Both the position numbers and the translations under genes were made by a program. Below the pieces are notes generated by a model, which searched no databases, was not told where the DNA came from, and saw only the letters and a program-made list of their open reading frames with translations. This document shows positions 26,655 to 36,277 of a stretch of 64,000 bases of DNA, piece by piece. The stretch is from Tersicoccus sp. Bi-70 (lineage in GTDB: Bacteria; Actinomycetota; Actinomycetes; Actinomycetales; Micrococcaceae). The stretch's first letter is position 1; each line of letters opens with the position of its first letter. Location: positions 186,001 through 250,000 of the forward strand of contig NZ_MIEU01000012.1 of the NCBI RefSeq assembly GCF_001968825.1. Reading direction: 5' to 3'.

Positions 26655-28061
26655 TCAGCGGGCGGCCAGCACCCGGCCGAGGATGGCCGCCGCCTCGGGG
26701 AAGCGTTCGGGGTCCTCGCCGCCGTAGTTGGCGCGGACGTACGGCCCGGAGGGCTCGGCCGGGAACCACTCGGTGCCCGGGGCGATGATCAGGCCCCGGC
26801 TCTCGCAGTCCCGCACGATCTCGGGCACGTCGCTGCCGTCGGGCAGCCGCAGCCACAGGTTGAGCCCGCCGGCCGGGACCGTCTCCACGTGCACGGTGGG
26901 GGCGTGGTCGCGCAGGCTCGCCAGCAGCAGGTCCCGGCGGGCGCGCAGCTGCTCCCGCAGGCCGCGCAGGTGCGTGCGCCAGCCGGGCTGGGTGACGACG
27001 TCGAGCGCGGCGGCCTGCAGGATGCCGCTGACGTACATCGACTCCGCGGCACGGTCGGCGAGGATGCGGTCGCGCGCGGGCCCGCGGGCGATGACGGCGG
27101 CGACGCGCAGCGCCGGCGAGACGCTCTTGGTCAGCGAGCGCAGATAGATGACGTGCCCGTCCGTGTCGAGCGCCGCGAGCGGGTGCGGGTCCGCGTCGAT
27201 GGCGAGGTCGTGCGCCCAGTCGTCCTCGATCAGGAACGCGCCGTGCCGGCGCACGCTCTCCAGCACGGCCAGGCCGGTCTCCGCCGGCCACCGGCCGCCG
27301 GTCGGGTTGGCGAAGGTGGGCTGGGCGTAGAACGCCCGCGCCCCGGTCCGGGCGAGGGCGCGGTCGACGTCCACCGGGTCCGGCCCGTCGGGTCCCGACG
27401 GCAGCGGCACGAGCGTCACCCCGGCCTGGTCCGCGGCGAGGATCGCCCCCCAGTAGCTCGGCGACTCGATGAGCAGCGGTTGGCCGGGGCCGACCACGGC
27501 GCGGAAGATCGAGCTCAACCCGCTCTGGCTGCCCGAGAGGACGAGCGTGTCCCGCGGCGCGGCCGGGGTGACGCCGGCGGGGGCGGCGCTCGCGAGCTCG
27601 GCGGCGAACCACGCCTGCAGCTCCGGCAGTCCCGCCGCGGGCGCCCGGCGCAGGGCGACGTCGCTGCGGGCGGCGCGGGCCAGCGCCTGCCGGACCAGCC
27701 GCTCCGGCAGCAGATCCCGCGACGGGTAGCCCATGTGCAGCCCGATGGCGTCGGGGGCGACCGACCGCTGCGTCGAGGACAGGGTGGAGCCGCGGACCTG
27801 CGCCGCGCCGAGCGCGGCGGTCTGCCAGCCGTGGTCGACGGGCGCCGCCGTGCGCACGGCGCGCACGAAGGTGCCGACCCCGGGACGGCTCTCCACCAGG
27901 CCGAGCCCGATCAGCTGCCGCATCGCCTTCTGCACCGTGACCGGACTCGCGCCGTACTCGGCGACGAGGGCGCGGTTGGACGGGAGCCGGGCGTCCGGCC
28001 GGGCGTCGCCGATCCACGCGCGCAGGCCGGTGACGATCCTGCTCGTGCTATCGTCGTTCAT
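26655..28061 (-). CDS. MocR/GntR-type PLP-dependent regulator
   Basis: 468 aa. An N-terminal GntR winged helix (ARLPSNRALVAEYGASPVTVQKAMRQLIGLGLVESRPGVGTFV, about 24-66) is fused to a fold-type I aminotransferase domain. That domain has IEDDWAHD at about 278-285, and the PLP lysine Lys312 is in LRSLTKSVSP. Such proteins sense amino acids or vitamin B6 and usually regulate the divergent gene, here an EamA transporter. The ATG at 28061 lies inside an inverted repeat (28048-28069). TACTCT (28070-28075) is 8 nt upstream, a leaderless layout. Confidence 0.95.
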   Translation of the reverse strand: MNDDSTSRIVTGLRAWIGDARPDARLPSNRALVAEYGASPVTVQKAMRQLIGLGLVESRPGVGTFVRAVRTAAPVDHGWQTAALGAAQVRGSTLSSTQRSVAPDAIGLHMGYPSRDLLPERLVRQALARAARSDVALRRAPAAGLPELQAWFAAELASAAPAGVTPAAPRDTLVLSGSQSGLSSIFRAVVGPGQPLLIESPSYWGAILAADQAGVTLVPLPSGPDGPDPVDVDRALARTGARAFYAQPTFANPTGGRWPAETGLAVLESVRRHGAFLIEDDWAHDLAIDADPHPLAALDTDGHVIYLRSLTKSVSPALRVAAVIARGPARDRILADRAAESMYVSGILQAAALDVVTQPGWRTHLRGLREQLRARRDLLLASLRDHAPTVHVETVPAGGLNLWLRLPDGSDVPEIVRDCESRGLIIAPGTEWFPAEPSGPYVRANYGGEDPERFPEAAAILGRVLAAR

Positions 28062-28069
28062 GACGATAG
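28048..28069. promoter_or_regulatory. Inverted repeat spanning the MocR start codon
   Basis: CTATCGTC and GACGATAG are perfect 8-bp arms with a 6-nt spacer that contains CATG, the MocR ATG on the minus strand. A second palindrome GTAGCGCTAC follows at 28073-28082. Candidate MocR operator controlling both divergent genes. Confidence 0.55.
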
Positions 28070-28075
28070 AGAGTA
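28070..28075 (-). promoter_or_regulatory. -10 box (TACTCT) of mocR gene, leaderless type
   Basis: TACTCT on the minus strand, 8 nt before the MocR ATG. Confidence 0.45.
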
Positions 28076-28092
28076 GCGCTACCCACTCGGTG

Positions 28093-28998
28093 ATGCCACT
28101 GCTACCCGGCATGTCGTCCCGCACCACCGGCTGGTGGTGGGGACTGCTCGGCATCGTGGCCTTCTCCTTCACGGTCCCGTTCACCCGCGTGGCCGTCACC
28201 GCCTTCCCGCCGCTGTTCATCGGCTCGGCCCGCGGCGTGATCGCCGCCGCGCTCGCCGCCACCGTGCTCGCGGTGACCCGGCAGCGGCGTCCGACGGCCC
28301 GTCAGTGGCTGCGCCTCGGCGTCGTGGCCGGTGGGGTGGTCGCCGGTTTCCCCCTGCTGACCTCCTTCGCCCTCACCACGGCCCCCGCCGGCCACAGCGC
28401 CGTCGTCATCGGCCTGCTGCCCGCCGCCACCGCGGTGATGGCGGTGCTGCGCGGCCGGGAACGCCCGGCCCGCTCCTTCTGGTTCCTCGCCGCCCTCGGT
28501 GCGGTGGTCACCGTCGTCGTCGCGTCCCTGCAGAACGGCGGCCTCGGCGCCCTGCACTGGTCCGACCTGCTGCTGTTCGGCGCGGTCGTCGCCGCGGCGG
28601 TCGGCTACGCCGAGGGCGGGCTGCTCGCTCGCGAGCTCGGGTCGTGGCAGACGATCTCCTGGGCGCTCGTGGTCGCGGCCCCCGTGATGACGGTGTGCTG
28701 CCTGGCCTCCGTCGCCGGCCGGGACCTCTCCGGCACCCCGGCCGCGTGGCTGGCGCTCGCCTACCTCGGGGTGATCAGCATGTTCCTCGGCTTCTTCGCC
28801 TGGTACCGGGGTCTCGCGATCGGCCCCATGGCCCAGGTCAGCCAGGTCCAGCTCGTCCAGCCCGTCCTCAGCATCGCCTGGGCCGCGCTGATCCTGCACG
28901 AGCGGGTCGGCTGGCCCACCGTCGTCGGCGGCCTCGCGATCATCGCCTGCGCCGCCCTCGCCGTCCGTACCCGTCTGCACCGGAAGGTCCCCGCCTGA
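28093..28998 (+). CDS. EamA family (DMT) transporter
   Basis: 301 aa with about ten hydrophobic segments arranged as two EamA repeats. The first begins GWWWGLLGIVAFSFTVPFTRVAV. The second repeat ends with SQVQLVQPVLSIAWAALILHERVGWPTVVGGLAII, a typical EamA closing block. It probably exports amino acids or other metabolites. Three in-frame starts are possible: ATG at 28060 inside the MocR operator, 28093 and 28111. I use 28093, which leaves room for a promoter. The stop overlaps the next start by one base (TGATG). Divergence from a MocR regulator suggests control by it. Confidence 0.9.
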   Translation: MPLLPGMSSRTTGWWWGLLGIVAFSFTVPFTRVAVTAFPPLFIGSARGVIAAALAATVLAVTRQRRPTARQWLRLGVVAGGVVAGFPLLTSFALTTAPAGHSAVVIGLLPAATAVMAVLRGRERPARSFWFLAALGAVVTVVVASLQNGGLGALHWSDLLLFGAVVAAAVGYAEGGLLARELGSWQTISWALVVAAPVMTVCCLASVAGRDLSGTPAAWLALAYLGVISMFLGFFAWYRGLAIGPMAQVSQVQLVQPVLSIAWAALILHERVGWPTVVGGLAIIACAALAVRTRLHRKVPA

Positions 28999-29600
28999 TG
29001 CGCCACACCCCCCGATACCTGATGACCGACCCCGCCGAGGTCAAGCGGCTCGTCACCGCGCACCCGTGGGCCACCTTCGTCTCGGCCACGAGCCGCGGCC
29101 TCGTCGCCTCGCACTACCCGGTGCTGCTGATCGACGACGACGGCGGGGACGAGATCGTCCTCGCCAGCCACGTCGGCCGCCCCGACGACGAGCTGCACGA
29201 GCTCGGGCAGCACGAGATGCTCGTCATCGTGCAGGGCCCGCACGACTACGTGTCCCCGAGCTGGTACGCGGCGGGCGACCTGGTGCCGACGTGGAACCAC
29301 GTCACCGCGCACCTCTACGGCACCCCGCAGGTGCTCACCGACGAGGAGAACTGGGCCATGCTCAACCGGCTCACCGACCACTTCGAGCAGCACCGGCCGG
29401 GCGGTCGCAGCCTCGGGGAGGACGAGCCGGCCACCCGCCGGGCCGCGCGCGGCACCGTCGGCCTGCGCCTGCGCGTGGACCGGTTCGAGGCCCGCGCCAA
29501 GCTCAGCCAGAACAAGAGTCCCGAGGTCCGCGCGCACATCACGGACCAGCTCGCCCGGCACAACGCCGCACTGGCCGCGGAGATGCGGCGACAGGGCTGA
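28998..29600 (+). CDS. FMN-binding protein, PaiB family
   Basis: 200 aa. Residues MRHTPRYLMTDPAEVKRLVTAHPWATFVS and the closing KLSQNKSPEVRAHI are typical of PaiB-like proteins, named FMN-binding negative transcriptional regulators. VPTWNHVTAHLYGTP is the conserved flavin-binding centre. The fold is a flavin-reductase-like split barrel, and direct DNA binding is not well proven in the family. It overlaps the EamA gene by one base and should be co-expressed. It ends at a strong hairpin. Confidence 0.9.
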   Translation: MRHTPRYLMTDPAEVKRLVTAHPWATFVSATSRGLVASHYPVLLIDDDGGDEIVLASHVGRPDDELHELGQHEMLVIVQGPHDYVSPSWYAAGDLVPTWNHVTAHLYGTPQVLTDEENWAMLNRLTDHFEQHRPGGRSLGEDEPATRRAARGTVGLRLRVDRFEARAKLSQNKSPEVRAHITDQLARHNAALAAEMRRQG

Positions 29601-29626
29601 CACGGTGCTGACACGAGGCGATGCCG

Positions 29627-29662
29627 GCAGGGGCCGTCACCCGGAAGGGTGGCGGCCCTTGC
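29627..29662 (+). terminator. Hairpin terminator after paiB-like gene
   Basis: 16-bp arms (29627-29642, 29647-29662) with two imperfect pairs, one of them G-T, and a 4-nt GGAA loop, 27 bp after the stop. Confidence 0.7.
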
Positions 29663-29695
29663 TGCGTGCACCGCGGTTCCTCTCGGATACCGTGC

Positions 29696-29701
29696 TACGT
29701 T
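29696..29701 (+). promoter_or_regulatory. -10 box (TACGTT), leaderless type
   Basis: TACGTT ends 7 nt before the ATG at 29709. No ribosome site is present between them. Confidence 0.45.
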
Positions 29702-29708
29702 CGCCCTG

Positions 29709-30338
29709 ATGGACTTCGTGCAGCTCTCCCGGGAGGCGCTGGCCGAGACGCTGCTGGCGGCCGGCCCGGGCCGTGACACGCTGTGCGAGGGCTGGCGCAC
29801 CCAGGAACTCGCCGCGCACCTCTACCTGCGCGAGCACCGGCCCGGCGCCGCCGCCGGCATCGCCCTGCCTCCGCTGGCCGAGCGGACCGAGCGCCGCACG
29901 CGCGAGCTGGCCGCCACGGCCTCCACGCGCACCGACTTCGCCACGCTCGTCGACCGCTTCCGTCGTGAGCCCAGTCTGCTCAGCCCCCGGCGCCTCCCGC
30001 AGCTCGCGGCCCGGGTCAACCTGCTCGAGTACTTCGTCCACACCGAGGACGTGCGCCGCGCCGTCGACGAGTGGGCGCCACGGATCCTGGACGCCGACTA
30101 CGAGGCCGCGCTGTGGGAGCGGCTCGTCGCCTTCGCCGGCCTGGCCTACCGGTCGGCCGGCGTCGGCGTCGTCCTGGTGGACCCGGAGGGATACCGGCAC
30201 GTGGCCCGCCGCGCCGCGGACTCCGTCGCCGTGGTCGGCGCACCCGGAGAACTGCTGATGCACGCCTCCGGCCGGCGCGCCAACGCGCTGGTCACCGTCG
30301 AGGGATCCCCCGAGGCCGTCGCGGCCCTGCGGGGCTGA
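29709..30338 (+). CDS. TIGR03085-type metal-binding protein (MDMPI/DinB fold)
   Basis: 209 aa. LSREALAETLLAAGPGRDTLCEGWRTQELAAHLYLREHRP is the characteristic N-terminus of the actinobacterial TIGR03085 group, related to mycothiol-dependent maleylpyruvate isomerases and DinB. His in AAHL, Glu/His in REHRP and EYFVHTEDVRR are the likely metal ligands. A thiol-transferase role (mycothiol in actinobacteria) is plausible but not shown for this group. It is convergent with hisF, 64 bp apart, with only a small weak hairpin between them. Confidence 0.9.
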   Translation: MDFVQLSREALAETLLAAGPGRDTLCEGWRTQELAAHLYLREHRPGAAAGIALPPLAERTERRTRELAATASTRTDFATLVDRFRREPSLLSPRRLPQLAARVNLLEYFVHTEDVRRAVDEWAPRILDADYEAALWERLVAFAGLAYRSAGVGVVLVDPEGYRHVARRAADSVAVVGAPGELLMHASGRRANALVTVEGSPEAVAALRG

Positions 30339-30402
30339 CCCGACCGGCGGGTTTCGGCCCGGGATCGCCTCAATCCGGCAACGCCGACGTGCGGGACATG
30401 CC

Positions 30403-31176
30403 TCAGCGGACGGGGTGACCCGCCGCGCGGATCGCGGCCTTGACCTGGGCGATCGCGTCGTCGGGGCCGAAGTGGAACACCGAGGCCGCCAGCACGGCGT
30501 CCGCCCCCGCGTCCACCGCCGGCGGGAAGTGCGCCGGCTCGCCCGCCCCGCCCGAGGCGATCAGCGGAACGCCCACGACGGCCCGCACCGCGGCGATCAG
30601 CTCCAGGTCGAAGCCGTCCTTGGTGCCGTCCGCGTCGATCGAGTTGAGCAGGATCTCCCCCACCCCGCGCTCGGCGGCCTGCCGCGCCCAGGTCAAGGCG
30701 TCGATGCCGGTGCCCCGGCGTCCCCCGTGGGTGGTGACCTCGAAGCCGGAGTCGGTGCGGTCGCCGTCGCGGACCCGCCGGGCGTCGAGGGAGAGCACGA
30801 GCACCTGGGAGCCGAAGCGGGTGACGATCTCGTCGATCACCTCGGGCCGGTCCACCGCGGCGGTGTTGATGGAGGCCTTGTCGGCGCCCTCGCGGAGCAG
30901 CCGGTCGACGTCCGCGGCGGAGCGCACGCCCCCGCCCACGGTCAGCGGGATGAAGACCTCCTCGGCGGCGCGGCGCACGACGTCGTACGTGGTCGCCCGG
31001 TTGCCGGAGGAGGCGGTGACGTCGAGGAAGGTCAGCTCGTCGGCGCCGGCCCGGTCGTACCGGTGGGCCAGCTCGACGGGGTCACCGGCGTCGCGCAGTC
31101 CCTCGAACCTCACGCCCTTGACCACCCGCCCGGCGTCGACGTCCAGGCACGGGATGACGCGGATCGCCACGCTCAT
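30403..31176 (-). CDS. hisF: Imidazole glycerol phosphate synthase, cyclase subunit
   Basis: TIM-barrel subunit that uses ammonia from HisH to close the imidazole ring and release AICAR. 257 aa. Catalytic Asp12 ([13 protein letters not shown]) and Asp131 (LSLDARR) are in place, and the phosphate-binding loops read LTVGGGVRS and [10 protein letters not shown]. The ATG at 31176 has AAGGAG at 7 nt. It is followed upstream by hisG and hisE in the same direction, but hisI is 20.6 kb away on the far side of an accessory region. hisH and hisA are not in the window. Confidence 0.98.
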   Translation of the reverse strand: MSVAIRVIPCLDVDAGRVVKGVRFEGLRDAGDPVELAHRYDRAGADELTFLDVTASSGNRATTYDVVRRAAEEVFIPLTVGGGVRSAADVDRLLREGADKASINTAAVDRPEVIDEIVTRFGSQVLVLSLDARRVRDGDRTDSGFEVTTHGGRRGTGIDALTWARQAAERGVGEILLNSIDADGTKDGFDLELIAAVRAVVGVPLIASGGAGEPAHFPPAVDAGADAVLAASVFHFGPDDAIAQVKAAIRAAGHPVR

Positions 31177-31200
31177 GTCGGTCTCCTTCGATGCGGCGCG

Positions 31201-32043
31201 TCAGATCCGGGCGGCGTGGATGGCGCTGGTGAGGATGGCGCGGGCGCCGAGTTCGTACAGCTCGTCCATCATCCGGTTGGTCTGGCTGCGCAGCACCATG
31301 GCGCGGACCGCGACCCACTCGCCGTCCCGCAGCGGGGAGATGGTCGGCGACTCGAGGCCCGGCGTGATCGCGGAGGCGGCGTCGACCAGCTCGGCGCGGA
31401 TGTCGTAGTCCATCATCACGTAGCGGCGGGCGACGAGGACGCCCTGGAGGCGCCGGATCAGCACGTCCAGGCCCTCGGGCTCGTGCCCGTCCCGGCCGAT
31501 CAGCACGGCCTCGGAGCGCAGGATCGGGTCCCCGAAGGTCTCCATGCCGGCCGCGCGCAGCGTCGTCCCGGTCTCGACGACGTCGGCGATCGCGTCGGCG
31601 ACGCCGAGCCGGACGGAGGACTCGACGGCGCCGTCGAGCCGGACCACCGACGCGTCGATGCCGCGCTCGGCGAGGTAGCGGCGCAGCAGCCCGTCGTAGC
31701 TGGTGGCCAGGCGACGGCCCGCGAGCTGCTCGATGGCGCTGTACCGGCCGACTGGGCCGGCGAAGCGGAAGGTCGACGCGGCGAAGCCGAGCTCCATCAG
31801 CTCGACCGCCTCGGCACCGGAGTCCAGCAGCAGGTCACGGCCGGTCAGCCCGACATCGAGCGTGCCGGAGCCGACGTACACGGCGATGTCGCGGGGCCGG
31901 AGGTAGAAGAACTCGATGTGGTTCTCCTGGTCCGTGAGGACCAGTTCCCGGCTGTCCCGGCGCTGCCGGTAGCCGGCCTCGCTGAGCATGGTGGTGGCGG
32001 CTTCGGACAGGGAACCCTTGTTGGGGACGGCGACGCGGAGCAT
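31201..32043 (-). CDS. hisG: ATP phosphoribosyltransferase
   Basis: First, feedback-controlled step of histidine synthesis: ATP plus PRPP to phosphoribosyl-ATP. 280 aa, so the long form with a C-terminal regulatory ACT-like domain (from about residue 205, [10 protein letters not shown] onward). The catalytic part has [13 protein letters not shown] at the N-terminus and [10 protein letters not shown]. The PRPP loop region is [14 protein letters not shown]. The ATG at 32043 has GGAAGAG at 6-7 nt; a longer open frame upstream has no homology. Gap to hisF is 24 bp. Confidence 0.98.
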   Translation of the reverse strand: MLRVAVPNKGSLSEAATTMLSEAGYRQRRDSRELVLTDQENHIEFFYLRPRDIAVYVGSGTLDVGLTGRDLLLDSGAEAVELMELGFAASTFRFAGPVGRYSAIEQLAGRRLATSYDGLLRRYLAERGIDASVVRLDGAVESSVRLGVADAIADVVETGTTLRAAGMETFGDPILRSEAVLIGRDGHEPEGLDVLIRRLQGVLVARRYVMMDYDIRAELVDAASAITPGLESPTISPLRDGEWVAVRAMVLRSQTNRMMDELYELGARAILTSAIHAARI

Positions 32044-32084
32044 GGTGGTCTCTTCCTGATCAGGTCTGACGGCGGAGGGGCGGC

Positions 32085-32357
32085 CTACAGATGTCGGTAG
32101 ACGTCCTCGAGCATCAGGCCCTTCGCGATCATCATCACCTGCACGTGGTAGAGCAGCTGCGAGATCTCCTCGGCCGCCTCCTCGTCGGTCTCGTACTCGG
32201 CGGCCATCCACACCTCGGCGGCCTCCTCCACGATCTTCTTGCCGATGCCGTGCACGCCGGCGTCCAGCTCCGCGACGGTGCGGGAACCGTCGGGGCGGTC
32301 GGCGGCCTTGGCGCGCAGCTCGGCGAAGAGGGAGTCGAAGGATTTCACGGCGTCCAC
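32085..32357 (-). CDS. hisE: Phosphoribosyl-ATP pyrophosphatase
   Basis: 90-aa MazG-like enzyme that hydrolyses PR-ATP to PR-AMP and PPi, the step before HisI. The metal-binding helix signature is [14 protein letters not shown]...[13 protein letters not shown]. The start is GTG at 32357, one base after the ribH stop. A second in-frame GTG at 32348 (MKSFDSLF) is equally plausible by family alignment. The mix of his and rib genes in one direction suggests read-through from the riboflavin operon into hisE-hisG-hisF. Confidence 0.96.
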   Translation of the reverse strand: MDAVKSFDSLFAELRAKAADRPDGSRTVAELDAGVHGIGKKIVEEAAEVWMAAEYETDEEAAEEISQLLYHVQVMMIAKGLMLEDVYRHL

Positions 32358-32358
32358 G

Positions 32359-32867
32359 TTACCGTCGTCCCGCTGCTGCCCCGGTATCGGCGGCGGCGGC
32401 GCCCGTCACACCGGCGAGAACGGCGGCCGTGTTCAGCGCCGCGGCGGCCGCCTCGAAGCCCTTGTCCTCGCTCGAATCCTCCAGGCCGGCGCGGTCGAGG
32501 GCCTGCTGCTCGGTGTCACACGTCAGGACACCGAAGCCGACCGGCACCCCGGTGGCGACCGAGACGTCGGTCAGGCCCGTCGTGGCGGCCGAGCAAACGT
32601 ACTCGAAGTGCGGGGTGCCGCCGCGGATGACGACACCGAGGGCGACGACGGCGTCCACGGTCGGGGCCAGCCGCGCGGCGGCGACGGGCAGCTCGAAGGA
32701 GCCGGGCACGCGGACCTCGACGGCGGTCGCGCCGGCGGCGGCGACGGCGCGGCGGGCGCCGTCGAGCAGTCCGTCCATCACCTGCTCGTGCCAGGAGGCG
32801 GCGACGATCGCGACGCGCAGGTCCTTCGTGCCGGGGTCGAGGGTGGGCTGGGGGGCGCCGTGGCCGC

Positions 32868-32871
<4 letters not shown>
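32359..32871 (-). CDS. ribH: 6,7-dimethyl-8-ribityllumazine synthase
   Basis: Condenses the pyrimidine intermediate with 3,4-dihydroxybutanone 4-phosphate; normally forms pentamers or a 60-mer shell. 170 aa. [19 protein letters not shown] and [14 protein letters not shown] are typical, with His88 as the general base. The C-terminus ([12 protein letters not shown]) is a short Ala-rich extension. The ATG at 32871 overlaps the ribB stop (ATGA). It is the last rib gene and is followed directly by hisE. Confidence 0.97.
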
Positions 32872-33670
<799 letters not shown>

Positions 33671-33674
<4 letters not shown>

Positions 33675-34429
33675 GCCTGCACTCCTGCGTCCGTCGTCGG
33701 GTTGGTCGCTGCGCTCGTCGTCGCGGCCGGCCGCGTGGCGACCGCGCCGAAGGCGGCGAGGCGGGCGGCGTACTTGGCCATCACATCGACCTCCAGGTTG
33801 ACGGGGTTGCCCGGCGTCAGCGTCCCGAGGGTCGTGACGGCCAGGGTGGTGGGGATGAGGCCGACCTCGAACCAGTGCTCGGCGGCGTCGGCGTCGCTGA
33901 CCGCGGTGACCGTCAGGGACACCCCGTCGACGGCGACGGAGCCCTTCTCCGCCAGGTAGGGCGCGAGGGTCGCGGGCACGGCGAAGCGCAGGCGCTCCCA
34001 GTCGCCCAGGTCCTCGCGTTCGGCCAACCGGGCGACGCCGTCGACGTGACCCTGCACGATGTGGCCGTCGAACCGGCCGGTGGGCTGCAGGCAGCGCTCG
34101 AGGTTGACGGTGTCACCGGCGCTCAGGGCGCCGATGGTCGTGCGCCGCAGGGTCTCCCCCATCACGTCGAGCCGGACGGTCCCGGCCGCGCCGCTCGCGG
34201 CGGTCGCGGGCAGCTCCCCGACGGCATCGACGCCGTCGGCGCCGGTGCCGGCGTTCAGCGCGGGGTCCGTCGTCGCGGTCAGGCAGACGCCGTTGACGGC
34301 CAGCGAGCCGCCGAACGGCAGGTCGGCCGCGGCCTCGTGCGCGGTCAGCGTGAGCACGGCGCTGTCGCGCGCCGGGTCGAGCACGATGTCCCGGACGGTG
34401 CCCTGGTCGGTGATGATGCCGGTGAACAT
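33671..34429 (-). CDS. ribE: Riboflavin synthase alpha chain
   Basis: Dismutates two lumazine molecules to riboflavin. 252 aa with the expected duplicated lumazine-binding barrel. The first repeat starts [12 protein letters not shown] and holds LAVNGVCLT. The second has HIVQGHVDG and [10 protein letters not shown]. An insertion of about 25 Ala/Gly/Asp residues (about 55-85) lies in the first repeat, and a 25-residue Ala/Thr tail follows the core. The ATG at 34429 is one base after the ribD stop. The symbol ribC is used for the same gene in some genomes. Confidence 0.97.
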
Positions 34430-34430
34430 G

Positions 34431-35591
34431 TCAGCCCTTCTTGCCGGTGGCGGAGTGATCGGAGGTCTGGGGTCGGTCGAGCGGGTCGAGGGTCTCGGGG
34501 TCGAGCTGGACGGCCGTCCCGTCCACCGGCCGGAAGCGCAGCCGGGTGTCCGGGCCGAAGCGCGTGGCGGCGCCGCCGCCGGCCTCGTCGGGCTCGAACC
34601 GGAGGGCGTCGTCGAGCGTGTCCAGACCGAGATCGGGGAACGCGGGCCGGCCCCCGATCAGCAGGGGCGCCTGGTAGACGATGAGTTCGTCGACCAGGCC
34701 GGCCCGCGCGAACGCCGCGCTGAGCCGGGGACTGCCGTCGATCAGGACGTGCCGGGTGCCGTCGGCGTAGAGCGCGGCCAGCGCCTCGTCCGGGTCGTGG
34801 GTGGGCAGGGCGCGGAAACGCCCGTCGTCGCCGCGGACCGCGGCCTCGGCCGGGACCGGGCGAAGGCCCATGACGACGCGACGCGGCTGCCGTCCGGCCG
34901 GGGTGCCGTCCGGGTGGCGGGCGGTCAGGGTCGGGTCGTCGGCGAGGACCGTGCCGGTGGAGACGAGGACGGCGTCGGCGAGCTCGCGCAGGCGGTGGCC
35001 GTCCTGCCGGGCGGCGGGGCCGGTGATCCACTGGCTCGTGCCGTCCGCCGCGGCCACCGCGCCGTCCAGGCTCTGGGCGATCTTGAGGGTCACGAACGGC
35101 CGGGTGCCGACGACGTCGAGCCACCGGCGGTTCAGGTCGAACGCCTGGTCGGCGAGCAGGCCGTCGCGCACGTCCACGCCCGCGGCCCGCAGCCGGTGGG
35201 CTCCCCCGGCGGCGGCCCGGTGCGGGTCGCCGATGGCGTGCACGACGGAGCGGATGCCGACGGCCAGGATGGCCTCGGTGCACGCACCGGTGCGGCCCGT
35301 GTGGTTGCACGGTTCCAGCGTCACGACCATGGTCGCGGCGGCGATCTGCTCGGGGCTCGCCCCGGCGGCTGCGGCCCGGTGCAGGACGTCGACCTCGGCG
35401 TGGTCCGTCCCGGCGCCGCGGTGGTGCCCGACGGCGATCAGCCGGCCGTCGACGTCGAGCAGGGCGGCGCCGACGAGGGGGTTCGCGCCGCGGACGCCGG
35501 TGGCGGCGGCCCGCAGCGCGGCGGCCATGGCGTGCTCCTCGGCCAGGGTGAACCCCGCGTCGGTGGTGTGGTGATGCGTCGTCGCGGTCAT
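34431..35591 (-). CDS. ribD: Bifunctional diaminohydroxyphosphoribosylaminopyrimidine deaminase / uracil reductase
   Basis: 386 aa with both domains. The N-terminal deaminase has zinc ligands His64 in TDHAEVDVL and Cys95/Cys104 in EPCNHTGRTGAC, with Glu66 as proton shuttle. The C-terminal NADPH reductase begins at RPFVTLKIAQSLDG, with SGTVLADDP-like STGTVLADDPTLT and the LIDGSPRL and LLIGG segments. The ATG at 35591 overlaps the stop of the transporter gene (ATGA). An unrelated open frame extends upstream. The last 45 residues are a polar tail. Confidence 0.97.
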   Translation of the reverse strand: MTATTHHHTTDAGFTLAEEHAMAAALRAAATGVRGANPLVGAALLDVDGRLIAVGHHRGAGTDHAEVDVLHRAAAAGASPEQIAAATMVVTLEPCNHTGRTGACTEAILAVGIRSVVHAIGDPHRAAAGGAHRLRAAGVDVRDGLLADQAFDLNRRWLDVVGTRPFVTLKIAQSLDGAVAAADGTSQWITGPAARQDGHRLRELADAVLVSTGTVLADDPTLTARHPDGTPAGRQPRRVVMGLRPVPAEAAVRGDDGRFRALPTHDPDEALAALYADGTRHVLIDGSPRLSAAFARAGLVDELIVYQAPLLIGGRPAFPDLGLDTLDDALRFEPDEAGGGAATRFGPDTRLRFRPVDGTAVQLDPETLDPLDRPQTSDHSATGKKG

Positions 35592-36277
35592 GACTCGACC
35601 CGCGGATCCGGGAACACGGTCTCGACGCGCGGCGCCTGGGCCTGGTTGCGGTAGCGCCACCAGACGAAGAAGCCGGTGAGCGTGAACCCGCCGTAGATGA
35701 TGTACATGATGGCGGACGCCCAGTAGCCGGCCGAGATCAGCAGGGGCACGCCGACGATGTCGACGGCGACCCAGATCAGCCAGAACTCGACCCAGCCGCG
35801 GGCCATGCCGAGGGTGGCGAGCAGCGAGCCGACGAAGATCCAGGCGTCGGCCCACACCGGCTCGTAGCTGCCGAGGGCGCGGAACGCCGGGGTGAGCACA
35901 CCGGTGCCGACCACGAGGGCGATGACGAGGCGGACGCGGGTGAGGTTGGAGGCCCAGCGGGGGGTCACGGCGGTGCCGCCGTCGCCTCGGGACTGGCGCC
36001 ACCGGTACCAGCCGTAGATCGAGACGACGATGAACATCACCTGGCGGCCGGCCTGGCCGAGCAGGTTGACCGGGTTCGGGGAGCCGAAGACCGCCCCGAG
36101 GAAGACGGTGAAGAGCAGCACGTTGCCGACGATGCCGACCGGCCACGCCCACACCTTGCGGCGCATCCCACCGAAGGCGCTGACCAGGCCGAAGACGTTG
36201 CCGAGCACCTCGCGCCACAGGATGAAGCCACCACCGATGGTCAGCTTCGCCTCGAACAGCCATCGCAGGACGTCCAC
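35588..36277 (-). CDS. ribM: PnuC-family permease, probable riboflavin transporter RibM
   Basis: 229 aa with about seven hydrophobic segments. WREVLGNVFGLVSAFGGMRRKVWAWPVGIVGN and SIYGWYRWRQ are PnuC-family blocks. PnuC proteins usually carry nicotinamide riboside. Members located in rib operons under an FMN riboswitch, such as RibM of Corynebacterium and Streptomyces, import riboflavin. The position here, first gene after an FMN element, makes that the better call. It starts at GTG 36277 with GAGGAAGG about 10 nt upstream; that site can pair with CCTCGCC further up the leader. The stop overlaps ribD. Confidence 0.9.
   Translation of the reverse strand: MDVLRWLFEAKLTIGGGFILWREVLGNVFGLVSAFGGMRRKVWAWPVGIVGNVLLFTVFLGAVFGSPNPVNLLGQAGRQVMFIVVSIYGWYRWRQSRGDGGTAVTPRWASNLTRVRLVIALVVGTGVLTPAFRALGSYEPVWADAWIFVGSLLATLGMARGWVEFWLIWVAVDIVGVPLLISAGYWASAIMYIIYGGFTLTGFFVWWRYRNQAQAPRVETVFPDPRVES

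Noticed and set aside
30338-30354. Terminator between the TIGR03085 gene and hisF
   Set aside because: Only 5-bp arms (ACCCG/CGGGT) followed by TTT. Too weak to list, though it may contribute.
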